A stretch of 64,000 bases of DNA, from the NCBI RefSeq assembly GCF_004770615.1, contig NZ_RQER01000011.1, positions 524,357 through 588,356 of the forward strand, read 5' to 3'. The DNA comes from Leptospira langatensis (GTDB lineage Bacteria; Spirochaetota; Leptospiria; Leptospirales; Leptospiraceae). A program made the position numbers and the translations under genes. Positions within the stretch are counted from its first letter, which is position 1. Every line of letters starts with the position of its first letter. The notes beneath the pieces were generated by a model. The model had not been told where the DNA came from and searched no databases. It was given only the letters and a program-made list of their open reading frames with translations. Of the stretch, positions 28,213 through 41,019 are shown in pieces.

Positions 28213-29397
28213 ATGAATTGGAAGGGAAAATTAAAGATCTGGATGGATGCCGGCCTCATCAATAAAGAGCAGGCAGATGCAATTTTCGCATTTGAAAATG
28301 CAAAAAAGATCCCATACGCATTTTATTCGTTCTTAGCTCTAGGTATTGTTGTCTTAGGGTTAGGAGTGATCGCGCTCGTAGCAGCAAACTGGGATCAGAT
28401 CCATTATTCTGTAAAATTATTCGTCAGCTTTTCCGTGTTAATCGGGATTGCCTTATTGATCCTATATTCGGAGAGAAGGGGGTTCTGGAATTCTTCTATT
28501 CGATATTTGCTCGTGCTACTATTTAGTGCCCTTTGTTTGGCGAATATAGGTCTCATTTCTCAGATCTATCATACCCAAGGAAAATTCTACGAGGCAATCG
28601 CTCTTTGGTGTGGGATGACCTTTCTATTGCTATTCTTCTATCCCGGAAGGATTTTGCTCCATCTTTGGATAGCAGCCTTCGGATTTGCCCTCTTTTACGC
28701 GCTTGCCGATCTCGATATGCTCTCCGGACAAAGAGAATATTATATTTATTTAATGGCATTTTGGTTGTCTTGGGTCTTCGGTGCGATCAGCATTTTCTTG
28801 GACAAGAGAATGGAGTCGGGCGAAGACAGGAGGTCTATTCTTGCCAATCCGTTCCTAGTTTGGTATTTGTTTTACTTCATATACTCTTCCGTCTTAGGAA
28901 CTTTTCTGACTGCCTATGATTCCGTAAAAGAAACGAATCTGACAGGGAATTATTTTACTCTTCCGTTCCCTTGGTATGTGCCTACGATTCTTCCTTTGCT
29001 TTTCCTTTTGGGAGGTCGTTTATTCAGAAAGCGCTTCTCTGCAAGAAAGCTAGTGCTTTTCAGTATTTCCGGGATATTCTTGGGTTTACTCAATTATCCG
29101 CAACTCACTCATTGGGCAGGTAAGTTCCCGGCGATCTTTTACTTCTTTCTTGCCTGGTTCCCTTTGACATTCGTATTCTTCCAATCCAGAAGATGGTTCG
29201 ATCTCTGCTTAACTGTGATCGGGATCCGGTTCGTAGTCGCCTACCTGGAAGTGTTCGGGACCTTGCTCGATACTGGAGTCGGTCTCATCATCTCCGGCAT
29301 CTTCATTTTAGGATTTAGCGCCCTCATTTTCAGACTGAGAGAGAAGATACGGATCAAGGCAAATCAACTCTTTCCTGAGGAGGAACTAGGACTATGA
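28213..29397 (+). CDS. DUF2157 membrane protein
   Basis: Protein of 394 residues with a short N-terminal soluble domain (LKIWMDAGLINKEQADAIFAFE) and about ten membrane helices. The domain plus the GIVVLGLGVIALVAANWDQI helix is characteristic of DUF2157. The function is unknown. It overlaps the following GDYXXLXY-type gene by ATGA, and the two families are often found together. Confidence 0.85.
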   Translation: MNWKGKLKIWMDAGLINKEQADAIFAFENAKKIPYAFYSFLALGIVVLGLGVIALVAANWDQIHYSVKLFVSFSVLIGIALLILYSERRGFWNSSIRYLLVLLFSALCLANIGLISQIYHTQGKFYEAIALWCGMTFLLLFFYPGRILLHLWIAAFGFALFYALADLDMLSGQREYYIYLMAFWLSWVFGAISIFLDKRMESGEDRRSILANPFLVWYLFYFIYSSVLGTFLTAYDSVKETNLTGNYFTLPFPWYVPTILPLLFLLGGRLFRKRFSARKLVLFSISGIFLGLLNYPQLTHWAGKFPAIFYFFLAWFPLTFVFFQSRRWFDLCLTVIGIRFVVAYLEVFGTLLDTGVGLIISGIFILGFSALIFRLREKIRIKANQLFPEEELGL

Positions 29398-29948
29398 AAC
29401 GATTCTACGGAGCTTTGCTTTCTATCTTTCTTCCGATTTTGGTTCTTGGTTCCTTAACTCTGGAGAGAGAGATAGATCTAAGGAACGGTAAGGTATTGAT
29501 CCTTCCGATCACAGGTTATGATCCAAGAGACCTACTATCGGGGCATTTTTTAAGATTTCAGATCGATCCTAGTTATTCGGAAAGCGTATGTAATGAGGAC
29601 TCGAACACTTCTTCCTTATCAGGAGAGACAGGAGTGAAATTGCAATCTTCCGAATACGGTTCCTGCGTTTGCTTCGAGAGTCGAGAGCCCTCATCCTATG
29701 AGGCAAAGTATTTGGCCGATTGCAGTCCTTCCGAAAGAGAGATCCTGAAATGTTGGACCTATATCAAAGGAAGCTGCAAATACGGTCGATTCGAGTATCC
29801 ATTCCGTAAATATTATATTCCGGAAGAGAAGGCAAAGGAATGGGATGCCAAGTTAAGAGAACCCGGAGCTAAAGTCCAGCTTAGGATGAAGGAAGACGGT
29901 TCCGGTCTGATAGAAACCATTATTTGGCCGGCCGAATCCGCGCAGTAA
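29394..29948 (+). CDS. GDYXXLXY-domain protein
   Basis: Protein of 184 residues with one N-terminal membrane helix. GYDPRDLLSGHFLRF is the family-defining region (GDYXXLXY-like, degenerate). Six Cys follow in the middle (VCNED, SCVCFES, ADCS, KCW, SCK), more than usual, hinting at disulfides outside the cytoplasm. The C-terminus KYYIPEEKAKEWD matches the family's closing block. Its last 29 bases overlap the convergent dehydrogenase gene. Confidence 0.75.
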   Translation: MKRFYGALLSIFLPILVLGSLTLEREIDLRNGKVLILPITGYDPRDLLSGHFLRFQIDPSYSESVCNEDSNTSSLSGETGVKLQSSEYGSCVCFESREPSSYEAKYLADCSPSEREILKCWTYIKGSCKYGRFEYPFRKYYIPEEKAKEWDAKLREPGAKVQLRMKEDGSGLIETIIWPAESAQ

Positions 29949-30798
29949 CCTCGTTTAAGCTACAATAGTCCTTCTCCCCGAGTCCTGCTTCGATCCCAGA
30001 CTGATAGATCGGATCCAAGTGAGAGGAAAGGGGAAGGACTGTATTCGTTTCAGAAGCGAGAGCAAGTGCGTGTCTCAGATCTTTATGCATATTCTTTAAT
30101 GCAAAATGAGTTTCATAATTCCCCGAGAATACGAAAGGAAATTTGAAATCGCTGATCCCGGATTTTGCACCAGATTGTTGGATGATCTCTTTTAAGATCT
30201 CGGGAGAGATCCCTTGCTTCTCAGCTAAAAGGAATCCTTCCATATAGATCTGAAAGATGCCTGCTTGTACCATATTCAACGCGATCTTCGCCTTTTGCCC
30301 GTCTCCTACCTTACCGCAATACACAATATTCTTACCGCAGATATCCAAAACAAAATGGATCTCGGAGATCTCTTCCTGGGAATGCGCGCCGATCATGAAT
30401 AAGATCTGACCGTCTCTCGCTGCGTTCTTGGAACCTGTCATTGGAGCGTCTAAGAATTTCACACCTTTCTTTTGGAATGCCTCCGCAAGTCTTTGGGTAA
30501 GAGAAGGGGAAGTGGTCCCCATATCGATCACATATTTCGGTTTTGCTTCCAGCAATTTTGACTGAAAGACTGCGCTTTCTACGGAAGTATCATCGGTTAG
30601 GCAGAGGATGAGTATCTCGCAATCCTTCGCCGCCGCATAGATATCCCCGAATACTTTCCGAGTAGGCGATTCCATGTCGGCGATCTTCTCAGGGGTCCTC
30701 GCGAATAGATGAAGAGAATGCCCCGCTTGAGAGAGATTGTTTGCGATCCCTCTTCCCATAATACCGGTACCTAAGATTGCAATTGTATGTTCAGACAT
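29920..30798 (-). CDS. NAD(P)-dependent beta-hydroxyacid dehydrogenase
   Basis: Member of the 3-hydroxyisobutyrate dehydrogenase / glyoxylate-succinic semialdehyde reductase family. Its 292 residues show the nucleotide-binding ILGTGIMGRGIANNLSQAG, the substrate block DAPMTGSKNAARDGQILFMIG, and the catalytic Lys in GDGQKAKIALNM. The absence of a specific neighbour pathway leaves the substrate open. Confidence 0.88.
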   Translation of the reverse strand: MSEHTIAILGTGIMGRGIANNLSQAGHSLHLFARTPEKIADMESPTRKVFGDIYAAAKDCEILILCLTDDTSVESAVFQSKLLEAKPKYVIDMGTTSPSLTQRLAEAFQKKGVKFLDAPMTGSKNAARDGQILFMIGAHSQEEISEIHFVLDICGKNIVYCGKVGDGQKAKIALNMVQAGIFQIYMEGFLLAEKQGISPEILKEIIQQSGAKSGISDFKFPFVFSGNYETHFALKNMHKDLRHALALASETNTVLPLSSHLDPIYQSGIEAGLGEKDYCSLNEVTARIRPAK

Positions 30799-30844
30799 AG
30801 AGAAAGGATCTATGAGTTCGGAAGTTTTTGCAAGAAAAAGGCTG

Positions 30845-31588
30845 TTAGAAGGAACTGAGTGCGGCGCGAATAAAGCTTGTGACCGGAGCCTGCTCTCTCG
30901 TATCTTCTAGGCCTTCTCTCAATTCCCTTAATACGATCTGTGCATCCGTGAGCACTGTATTTACATTGGTGTGAAGATCGTCCCTGTTGATCAACCTTCC
31001 GAGGGTTCCGTCCCCACTATTGATCTTGGTAGTGATATCGGCGACATTGGAGAAGGTTTTGCGGATATCTCCCCTGTTCTCTGCGATCAATTCGGAAAGA
31101 GAGACCAAAGGATCTTGGAGTACCCTTCCTTTGAGAGAAGCGCCCGCCTTATAGTCTACAACCGGGAAGGTTTTAGCTGGACCTCTTTCATCCGCGGACT
31201 CGGAAGTCCCAGGATCTATGGAGATCACCCTTCCGGAAAGAAGGCTTTCGTTACGGATCGTGATATCGTAATTCTCGTACATTCTCAAGGGCTCTTTCAA
31301 TAGAATGGTAACTTCTACCCTTGTCGCGACTCCTACTTCTCCGGCAGGAAGTACCGCTCCATTCTCATCTATCTGAATGAGACGGATATTGGAAACATAG
31401 CCGAATGGAACGCCTTGCACTGTGACCTTGTTCCCGACCTTGATCCCTTCCGAATTCTTAAAATTGATCCTTAGGAATTCTCCCCGTTTTTGTACAGGAC
31501 CGCCTTCTGTCATTACGGTGAAATAACCTACCACAACAACAGCGACGGAGAAAATCGCGCCGACTAAAAGATATCGAAAGGAACTCAT
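30845..31588 (-). CDS. mlaD: MCE-domain lipid transport protein
   Basis: Periplasmic substrate-binding component of an Mla-type phospholipid transporter. It has one N-terminal membrane anchor ([16 protein letters not shown]), then an MCE domain with [28 protein letters not shown] and [14 protein letters not shown] helical tail (about 170-247) probably forms the hexameric channel barrel. It is third in mlaE-mlaF-mlaD order. Confidence 0.92.
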   Translation of the reverse strand: MSSFRYLLVGAIFSVAVVVVGYFTVMTEGGPVQKRGEFLRINFKNSEGIKVGNKVTVQGVPFGYVSNIRLIQIDENGAVLPAGEVGVATRVEVTILLKEPLRMYENYDITIRNESLLSGRVISIDPGTSESADERGPAKTFPVVDYKAGASLKGRVLQDPLVSLSELIAENRGDIRKTFSNVADITTKINSGDGTLGRLINRDDLHTNVNTVLTDAQIVLRELREGLEDTREQAPVTSFIRAALSSF

Positions 31589-31655
31589 TTGTTAAAGGAC
31601 TCTATATAATAAGTATCGGATTTTTGTCCCGAAATATTCTCATTTGACCCCGGAT

Positions 31656-32423
31656 TCATTTTTTGGTTTCAAGAATCATAGGGCCTTTGGTATGCCCATG
31701 TATGAACTGACGAACAAATTCGTTGTCTGAATTCTGGACTTCTGCGGGAGTTCCGGTAAATAATACCTGTCCGCCGTAAAAGAATGAGATCCGGTCGGCG
31801 ATCATGTACGCGCTGGACATATCGTGAGTGACCACAACCTGCGCGGCTCCCGTTTCTTTTCGGATCCTGAGAATGAGCTCATTGATCACGTTTGACATAA
31901 CAGGATCCAGACCGGAGGTAGGTTCGTCGTACAGAATGATCTCCGGATTGGTCGCAATTGCTCTCGCGAGTCCGGCTCTCTTTTTCATTCCTCCCGAAAT
32001 ATCGTTCGGAAAATTGTCCTTTGCGACGGTCATATCCACAAGTCTCAACTTCTCGGCCACGATCCTCTGGATCTCTTCTTCCGGATAGAGTTTATGTTCT
32101 CGGAGGGGAAGGGCAACATTATCGAATACGGTCATCCAGTTGATGAGCGCTCCTGACTGGAATAAGACTCCCATCTTAGCGCGGATCCGTTCCCTGTCTT
32201 GGATCTCCGCTCCCGAGATCTTTTCGCCGAAGATCCTACATTCTCCTGCATCCGGATCTAGGAGCCCTGTGATATGTTTCAAGGTGACGGATTTTCCAGT
32301 ACCGGAGGGTCCCAGAATGACTAGAGTTTCTCCCTTCTTGACCTGGAGGTTCATTCCTTTTAGGATCTTTCTCTCCCCGAAGGCTTTATGAAGATTGATG
32401 AGTTCTATTGCGAATTCTTCCAT
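31656..32423 (-). CDS. mlaF: Mla-type ABC transporter ATP-binding protein
   Basis: Cytoplasmic ATPase powering phospholipid movement. Its 255 residues have Walker A GPSGTGKS, the Q-loop [15 protein letters not shown] (the LFQxGALF-type signature of MlaF), signature [14 protein letters not shown], Walker [13 protein letters not shown] and the switch His in VVTHDM. It starts 3 bases after mlaE. Confidence 0.95.
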   Translation of the reverse strand: MEEFAIELINLHKAFGERKILKGMNLQVKKGETLVILGPSGTGKSVTLKHITGLLDPDAGECRIFGEKISGAEIQDRERIRAKMGVLFQSGALINWMTVFDNVALPLREHKLYPEEEIQRIVAEKLRLVDMTVAKDNFPNDISGGMKKRAGLARAIATNPEIILYDEPTSGLDPVMSNVINELILRIRKETGAAQVVVTHDMSSAYMIADRISFFYGGQVLFTGTPAEVQNSDNEFVRQFIHGHTKGPMILETKK

Positions 32424-32426
32424 AGA

Positions 32427-33206
32427 CTATTGCCTGTAAAAAATAGCGGTGATCACATAACCGAAGAAGATCACCATGAGAAAGGAAGTGACCACAGATT
32501 CCCGAGTCGCTCTTCCCACACCAATGGCACCGCCGGACGTACGCAGACCGTGAGAGCAGGAAATGGAAGAAATGATAAGACCAAAAACATAACCTTTAAA
32601 AAGCCCGGTATACACATCCTTCAAGCCGGGAATGGAAGTGATCCTTTCATACACGTCTTGGAAATATACGATGAATTCCAGACCTAGCTGATAGTGAGCT
32701 ACGATGGCGCCGCCCAAGGTGCCAAGGATGGTGGAGTAAACGCATAGGATCGGAACCATTAAAGAAAAACCTAATACTCTCGGAAATACGAGAAAGCGAA
32801 CCGGATCGATGGACATGACTTCCAGGGCGTCGATCTCTTCGGAAACTTTCATTGTGCCTATCTCTGCCGCGATCGCGGAACCAATAGATGCCGCTAGGAT
32901 CAATGCAGTCATGAAGGGAGACATTTCCCTGGTGAGAGTGATCGTAAGAAGAAGACCTACTTGGCCTTCCGCGCCGAAGTCCTTTAATCCAAGACCGGTA
33001 TTCAATGTGAGAAGCATTCCCGTAAAGATGGCCACCACGGAAACCACGAAAAGGCTTCCCACTCCGGAGATGAACATCTGGTCCAGGATCTCTTTTCGTT
33101 TCTCTACTGCGAATCTTAGATTTAGGAAGGTCTCCGCGATGAGAACGATTGTGTAACCGGCTGCGTAAAGAGTATCGTTTGTTTTTTCTTTTAAGGATCC
33201 CAGCAT
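32427..33206 (-). CDS. mlaE: Mla-type ABC transporter permease
   Basis: MlaE/YrbE-type permease of 259 residues with five to six membrane helices. The family blocks are [31 protein letters not shown] and [17 protein letters not shown], plus a final [17 protein letters not shown]. It lies 5 bases downstream of the aromatic-repeat protein gene, which is probably the first gene of this operon. Confidence 0.95.
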   Translation of the reverse strand: MLGSLKEKTNDTLYAAGYTIVLIAETFLNLRFAVEKRKEILDQMFISGVGSLFVVSVVAIFTGMLLTLNTGLGLKDFGAEGQVGLLLTITLTREMSPFMTALILAASIGSAIAAEIGTMKVSEEIDALEVMSIDPVRFLVFPRVLGFSLMVPILCVYSTILGTLGGAIVAHYQLGLEFIVYFQDVYERITSIPGLKDVYTGLFKGYVFGLIISSISCSHGLRTSGGAIGVGRATRESVVTSFLMVIFFGYVITAIFYRQ

Positions 33207-33211
33207 CGGAA

Positions 33212-34612
33212 TTATATTTTAATCCACCAAAGAATTTGCACCGTTGTCTTTTCTTTATCTTTCTCTACTCCGAAAAGACCGTAGAGGAACTGGTAGGAGA
33301 TCTTTTCCGGAGTATTGCTGTATTCCACCAAAAAAGGAATATGGATATGCAATTCATCCTTACTCCATCTTTGGGTGTACAGTCTCATCAGGAAGGAAAG
33401 ACGCTTCTCTCCGTTCGCGAGCCTTTGGTACTCTACGATAGACCAGACCGGATCCCAGATCCTTTCCACAATTTCCGATTTAATGGGAAATAAGGAAAGG
33501 AAATTCCAAGTAAGATTTCCGTCCCTGTCCTCATGCCAACGGAAGAAGGGCCAGAGTTTATAATAGTTTTCCTCTCTTCCCCATTGTACATAGGTGCGGT
33601 TCGTCCTCCACCAGAAGGGAATGAAATAGGTCTCAGAAGACTTGAGATGATAACTGTCCGTGCTCAAACGGAAATAGAACGGAGTAAGGAAGCGGGTCTC
33701 TTTATAAGCGAACCTATAATATCCGTAAAAAGGGAAGAATATTAATTTTCTATAATCTTCATCGTCGTTCTGACCGTATTGAAAAATGAAAAAGAATATG
33801 TTTAGATCCTTTTCGTGAGTCCTTTTATCGTATCCGTAGGAGAATAGGGAGCCGAAGATCGGCAGCCAGAAGAATGCTTTCGCCTTCATATTCCCATATT
33901 CCGAACTCTTAGAAGAATAGAACGGCCAGAGCATGAGATAAGAGAACGGTTCTCTCTTGTCCTGATTGATATTCCCCCATTGAATGAATGGCCAGAGGAC
34001 AGAGTAACGCTCATATTTTCCCTTATGCACCTTTTGAGAATAGAAGGGAAGGAACCGAAGATCGTCCCTGACTTCCGAGCCTCCCCACATGATGAGAGGC
34101 CAAAAAATACTTCGCGCAGTATAATTCTTATGCTTCCAACTCGTGTAGAAAGGAAAGAGGACAAAGTTCAGTTCCGCATAACCGATCTTTCCTCTCATTC
34201 CTCCGTAAAATGGAAAAAAACCGAAGTAGGATTCTCTTACCGTTTCTCCTTTTCCCCATACGAGAAGAGGAGAGAGGGTGTCCTCGTCCCAGCCAATATC
34301 ATCGTGAAAGGATTCCGTTCCGCTAATAAAGAATAAGAAGGACCAAACCCTCCAGTAATCGGTCTGCTCCGAATAGAATATAGGGAATAAAAAGGTTCTG
34401 TACTTATAATTCGATTTGGTCTCGGTGTATGTGGAGAAGAAGGGACGGTAAATTTGTTCTTCTTCTCCCAATCGTTTTTCGGATTGGTACAAGAACCAGA
34501 ATTGTTTGTACTCGGAGGGGTAGGGAGAAACCGGTTTAAAAGGAAATTCAGAAAATACGCTTTCCGTACAAAACAGGAAAAAAAGGATAAGGAGAATATT
34601 CTTATGCAACAT
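33212..34612 (-). CDS. Secreted protein of aromatic-Pro-Phe repeats
   Basis: No family recognised. The 466 residues carry a signal peptide (cleavage after VFS, near 21) and then about a dozen irregularly spaced copies of an aromatic/aliphatic-Pro-(Phe/Ile/Leu)-Tyr/Trp motif. Examples are [72 protein letters not shown] and LWPFFRW, separated by polar turns. Alternating strands with aromatic girdles suggest an outer-membrane beta-barrel. The gene leads the mlaE-mlaF-mlaD run with a 5-base gap, so a role in lipid transport is plausible but unproven. Confidence 0.65.
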   Translation of the reverse strand: MLHKNILLILFFLFCTESVFSEFPFKPVSPYPSEYKQFWFLYQSEKRLGEEEQIYRPFFSTYTETKSNYKYRTFLFPIFYSEQTDYWRVWSFLFFISGTESFHDDIGWDEDTLSPLLVWGKGETVRESYFGFFPFYGGMRGKIGYAELNFVLFPFYTSWKHKNYTARSIFWPLIMWGGSEVRDDLRFLPFYSQKVHKGKYERYSVLWPFIQWGNINQDKREPFSYLMLWPFYSSKSSEYGNMKAKAFFWLPIFGSLFSYGYDKRTHEKDLNIFFFIFQYGQNDDEDYRKLIFFPFYGYYRFAYKETRFLTPFYFRLSTDSYHLKSSETYFIPFWWRTNRTYVQWGREENYYKLWPFFRWHEDRDGNLTWNFLSLFPIKSEIVERIWDPVWSIVEYQRLANGEKRLSFLMRLYTQRWSKDELHIHIPFLVEYSNTPEKISYQFLYGLFGVEKDKEKTTVQILWWIKI

Positions 34613-34653
34613 TCTTCCGAACAGATCCTAAACAGGGAGAATAGGGGTAACCA

Positions 34654-35709
34654 TTGAAGATAGCGGTATTATTCGGAGGAACGTCGACGGAGCACGAAAT
34701 TTCCCTCAGAACGGGTACTTTCATAAGTAAGACATTGGCCTCCATGGGACATTCGGTCAAACCCATTCTCATCTCCAGGGAAGGACGTTGGGTGATCCCT
34801 AAAGAATATCGACCTATTTTTCCCGAAGGAGCAAACGGGAATCCGGAATTATATTTAAAACAATTCGAAGAATTGCACGGAGTGAGTGCCTCTAACTTTA
34901 CTTCCTTGGACTGTGATGTGGTCTTTTTAGGTCTACACGGAACAAGCGGAGAAGACGGTTCTATACAAGGATTCTTGAAAGTACTCGGGCTGCCTTTTAC
35001 AGGCTCGGATGTGAAAGCTTCCGCATTGGCCATGGATAAAATACGCGCTAATCGCTTATTCCATTTAGCGGGAATGTCGGTCGCTCCTTTTTGGGAACTG
35101 CGTAAAAAAGATTTTCTAGAGAATCCGACTTTGGTCGAAACCTTGGATCTAGAATATCCTCTTTTTCTAAAGCCTGTGGAAGGAGGTTCCAGTTTTCATA
35201 CCTTTCGGATCAATACTGCAGAAGATTTGGAGAGACGACTTCCGGAATTCTTCGAGCGAGAAGACCACGCGATCTTACAGAAATTCTTAAAAGGAACCGA
35301 AGTCTCCTGCGGTGTTTGGGAAAAGAAAGAGGGAAATAAGCGAATCGCAAGGGCGCTTCCTCCCACGGAGATCATTCCAGGTGGGGAATTCTTTGATGTG
35401 GAATCCAAATACAAACCGGGACTTTCGCAAGAGATCACTCCTGCTCGTTTGCCGGAGCCAATCATCCAAAAGATCCAAGAACAATCGATCCTCGCTCATA
35501 AGACCATGGGTTGCGAAGCGTATTCCAGAACGGATTTCATTCTTGTAGACGGGGTCCCCTTTGTATTAGAAACGAACACTCTTCCTGGAATGACAGAGAC
35601 AAGCCTAATCCCTCAGCAAGCAAAGGCAGCAGGGATCCCGATCGAAGAGTTATATCAATCCTTGATCGATCAGGCATTAGAGAGAGCAGGTAAAGTGCCA
35701 GTGGCTTGA
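34654..35709 (+). CDS. ddl: D-alanine--D-alanine ligase
   Basis: Makes the D-Ala-D-Ala dipeptide for peptidoglycan. Its 351 residues begin at TTG (MKIAVLFGGTSTEHEISL) with AGGGGTAA upstream. The ATP-grasp fold shows FLGLHGTSGEDGSIQG, PLFLKPVEGGSS, and the metal-binding block YSRTDFILVDGVPFVLETNTLPGMTETS. It is transcribed divergently from the aromatic-repeat gene. Confidence 0.95.
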   Translation: MKIAVLFGGTSTEHEISLRTGTFISKTLASMGHSVKPILISREGRWVIPKEYRPIFPEGANGNPELYLKQFEELHGVSASNFTSLDCDVVFLGLHGTSGEDGSIQGFLKVLGLPFTGSDVKASALAMDKIRANRLFHLAGMSVAPFWELRKKDFLENPTLVETLDLEYPLFLKPVEGGSSFHTFRINTAEDLERRLPEFFEREDHAILQKFLKGTEVSCGVWEKKEGNKRIARALPPTEIIPGGEFFDVESKYKPGLSQEITPARLPEPIIQKIQEQSILAHKTMGCEAYSRTDFILVDGVPFVLETNTLPGMTETSLIPQQAKAAGIPIEELYQSLIDQALERAGKVPVA

Positions 35710-35725
35710 GGTTGGCTGAGCGTGG

Positions 35726-35750
35726 CCCCCACCCATCTTCGGGTAGGGGG
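35726..35750. other. GC-rich hairpin between ddl and metW
   Basis: CCCCCACCC (35726-35734) pairs with GGGTAGGGGG (35741-35750) around ATCTTC with one bulge. No T-run follows, so it may be a weak terminator for ddl or a dispersed intergenic repeat. Confidence 0.45.
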
Positions 35751-35865
35751 GAGTGGCCTGTGGGAGAAGCTCGTCCCGTATATCAGAAATCCTTAAATCT
35801 CACAATCACAAATTTTCTCGAACAAAATCATGTGGGAACTATCCGCTCAGTTCCTCGCATACCTC

Positions 35866-36473
35866 TTATCGAATTTGAAAGAGTGCGAGCTTGGCGAAGA
35901 AATTTGCTCGGAACCGCACCTGTTTCAGGTCCGTGAAGAAAGCTTTATCTTCGACCGTAAATCCTCGGATCTGGCAAAACTCCTCGAAGTCTAGAACGGA
36001 AAGAAAATGTAAGTTCGGAGTGTTGAACCAACGATAGGGAAGAAGGTCCGTAACAGGAGTCTTCCCCTGGAATAGGATCCTAAATCGGACTTCCCAATAT
36101 CCGAAATTCGGAAATACAATGATGACCCTTTTTCCGATACGGAGACCTTCTTTGATGATATCTCCCGGATGTCTGGTCTCTTGGATGGTCTGGTTCAGGA
36201 TCACATAGTCGAATCTCTTGTCCTCATGGTGACTGAGACCTTCATCTATATCTCCGTGATGGACATAGACCCCCTTACGAATACATTCCACGATCGCGTC
36301 TTCGTCTTTCTCGATCCCTTGGCCTCGGATCCCTTTTTGCTTGAGTAGATAGAGAAGGTCACCGTTCCCACAACCCAAGTCGAGAACTCGGGAGCCGGGA
36401 GAGATCGTATCCAGAATATAAGCGAAGTCCGGTCTTTCTCGAAGAGTTTTGCTGCTTAAAACTTTAGAAGCGA

Positions 36474-36477
<4 letters not shown>
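35866..36477 (-). CDS. metW: MetW, partner of MetX
   Basis: SAM-methyltransferase-fold protein of 203 residues that is required with MetX for homoserine acylation in several bacteria. It shows [52 protein letters not shown] and [16 protein letters not shown], all MetW hallmarks. The ATG overlaps the metX stop as ATGA, so the two are translationally coupled. Confidence 0.95.
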
Positions 36478-37619
<1,142 letters not shown>

Positions 37620-37628
37620 TTTCGGATC

Positions 37629-37646
37629 CTTCAAACAAGTTTGAAG
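37629..37646. repeat. Perfect inverted repeat in the metY-metX gap
   Basis: CTTCAAAC-AA-GTTTGAAG, an 8-bp perfect inverted repeat 10 bases ahead of the metX start. It could be an operator or an intercistronic hairpin that tunes metX expression relative to metY. Confidence 0.5.
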
Positions 37647-37699
37647 AGAAAACGGGAAAGTGGCCTGTTTTTAGACGATTTTTTTGATCGAGTCGAAAG

Positions 37700-39019
<1,320 letters not shown>

Positions 39020-39085
39020 TTAGGTTATTTCAGAAAATTCCTCCGAAATGTCCAGCAAAATTCCATTAAATAGGATATAAAATTT

Positions 39086-39094
39086 ATTATAACA
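39086..39094 (-). promoter_or_regulatory. Extended -10 promoter for metY
   Basis: On the minus strand the sequence TGTTATAAT gives a consensus extended -10 about 80 bases ahead of the metY ATG, with no strong -35. A small GGGAC/GTCCC hairpin lies upstream at 39119-39134. Confidence 0.5.
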
Positions 39095-39329
39095 GAATGG
39101 GTTCGAAAACGAAAATTTGGGACTATTCTGTCCCTCAAGTCATGGTTCGAAAATAAAATTAAGAAAATAATTTCCAAAATAAGAGAAAGATTACTCTTTT
39201 ACTGGTTTTTGATCGAAGGGTCTGGTTAGAATTACTTCGCCGTTTAGATTCTAAGCTGCAAATACGATATTAAAGATAATATTCTCTGCGAATTGGAAAG
39301 GTGCGTCTCCGGAAATATCCGGTAGATCT
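39095..39329. other. Divergent intergenic region metY / outer-membrane protein
   Basis: About 235 AT-rich bases between divergent genes. Besides the GGGAC/GTCCC hairpin I see no RNA gene, riboswitch or coding frame; promoters for both directions are expected here. Confidence 0.45.
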
Positions 39330-41015
39330 ATGAAATTGGAACTTTTGAAAAAGCTTAAGATATCATTTCTCTTCCCCGGGCTTCTGCTTTTCTCCGTATA
39401 TTTTCTTCCTACACCGGGAGATGAATTGCAGGCACAACTCTGGATGCCACCCGGAAGGCAATTCATGCAACCTCCGGATCCGTTCACGTACGATTTGGGG
39501 ATTAATAAGTTCAATAACGATTACTACTTGTACGTCGCCCCCACGATCAATTTGAACTTCGGAGGAGACTTCGGACTTTCTTTGACGGCTCCCTTGAACA
39601 TTCTTGTGAGTGATCAGGCTCCCAAGGACCCAACTACCAAAATTGGAAGCATCCGTAAGATAGACTACGATCAGAAAAGCGACTATCTGAGGGTGATCAA
39701 TAATATCTGGTATGGGACGTATGGACAGTACAAGCCGGGGCAAACGAGCTTCTCCTTTTATGCGGGGAAGATCTTCGATGGGTATATAGGCCACGGTACC
39801 ATCGTAAACCGATATGTGAATAACCAACGAATCGATATCTATAACGTAGGTTTGATGTCAGATATCAATAGCGACTACGGTGGTGTTCAGGTATTTACGA
39901 ATTCCATTTATACGCATGAGATTGGGGCAGGCCGTGTATACGCTAGACCTCTCGCAATGGTCTTCAAAGGATTCGATATATTAACAGGAAGATCCCAACT
40001 ATTCTCTATGATGCAAGTAGGCCAGGGGAATGTTGCCGACGAAGCAGGACGCAAGAAAGTCTATGAAGAAGCTGGAGTAGACCCCGAGGACAGGGAAAAA
40101 TACAGAGCGCTTGTAGAGGACCAGAAAACCCATCAACCTGTGGAGACCATGGTGCCCATAGAAAAGAAGCCTCAGACCACCCAGCAAAAGGTGAAGGAGT
40201 TCTTTAACCAAGACAATTTCTCGAATCGATTTGCGATCGGCTTTACTACCGCATTCGATACAAAGGCTCCCACCCAACTTGCATTCGATACCACAGGAAG
40301 GCTCAGATTAGATTCGAATAATAATCCTCTCGTAGACCAGACCCAAAAGCTGAGTATTCAAGGAATGGATGCCGAATACAAATTGATCAGTTCAAAATAC
40401 GTAGAGCTTACTCCATACTACGACGTGAATACGATCAAGATACTGAATAATGCGAAAGGGACTCATACGGGTGTCCAGTTCAAGTTCGGTGGGAATGATA
40501 TCTATATGAAGATCAAACCCGAATACAGGAATATGGATGCGAACTATATTCCTATGTACTTCGATAGCTTTTATGAGATCGAGAGATTTCAAACCAATAC
40601 CCAAACCCAGATCCCGGAAACCAAGTTGCAAGCGGCTCAGTTAGTGGATCCGAACGGACCTCGGGTGAAAGGATATTTTACTTCTATGGTCTTGAGTTTC
40701 TATCGTATGTCCATAGAAGGGAACTTTGAAAACTATAATGGCCCGAATAACTCAAGAGTATTCTTGGGGATGTACATTCCTGTCGGTTCTCTTTTGATCT
40801 TCTCCGGATATTTTACTCATAAGAATTTCGATCAGAACAAGGATGCCTTCAAGGTAGACGCAAACTCTGTCGGAGCCGTCGAAGCGGCATTGAATCTGGG
40901 CTTTGTCAGCATTCGCTTGCAAGAGATCCGACGTTGGGTGTACGATAGCACCACGAATTCCTTCCAGGCTCAAGACGAGAAGAAGGTGCTCTTTTCCAAT
41001 TCTCTTTCCTTCTAA
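39330..41015 (+). CDS. Probable outer-membrane beta-barrel protein
   Basis: Large exported protein of 561 residues with a long signal sequence (cleavage near residue 35, after LQA). The mature sequence is rich in alternating aromatic/polar strands (YDLGINKFNNDYYLYVAP, FGLSLTAPLNIL, GQTSFSFYAGKIFDGYIGHG) and ends VLFSNSLSF. A terminal Phe is typical of barrels inserted by BamA. A charged Glu/Lys-rich region (about 225-290) may be a loop or plug. I recognise no named family. The gene stands alone. Confidence 0.7.
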   Translation: MKLELLKKLKISFLFPGLLLFSVYFLPTPGDELQAQLWMPPGRQFMQPPDPFTYDLGINKFNNDYYLYVAPTINLNFGGDFGLSLTAPLNILVSDQAPKDPTTKIGSIRKIDYDQKSDYLRVINNIWYGTYGQYKPGQTSFSFYAGKIFDGYIGHGTIVNRYVNNQRIDIYNVGLMSDINSDYGGVQVFTNSIYTHEIGAGRVYARPLAMVFKGFDILTGRSQLFSMMQVGQGNVADEAGRKKVYEEAGVDPEDREKYRALVEDQKTHQPVETMVPIEKKPQTTQQKVKEFFNQDNFSNRFAIGFTTAFDTKAPTQLAFDTTGRLRLDSNNNPLVDQTQKLSIQGMDAEYKLISSKYVELTPYYDVNTIKILNNAKGTHTGVQFKFGGNDIYMKIKPEYRNMDANYIPMYFDSFYEIERFQTNTQTQIPETKLQAAQLVDPNGPRVKGYFTSMVLSFYRMSIEGNFENYNGPNNSRVFLGMYIPVGSLLIFSGYFTHKNFDQNKDAFKVDANSVGAVEAALNLGFVSIRLQEIRRWVYDSTTNSFQAQDEKKVLFSNSLSF

Positions 41016-41019
41016 AAGA

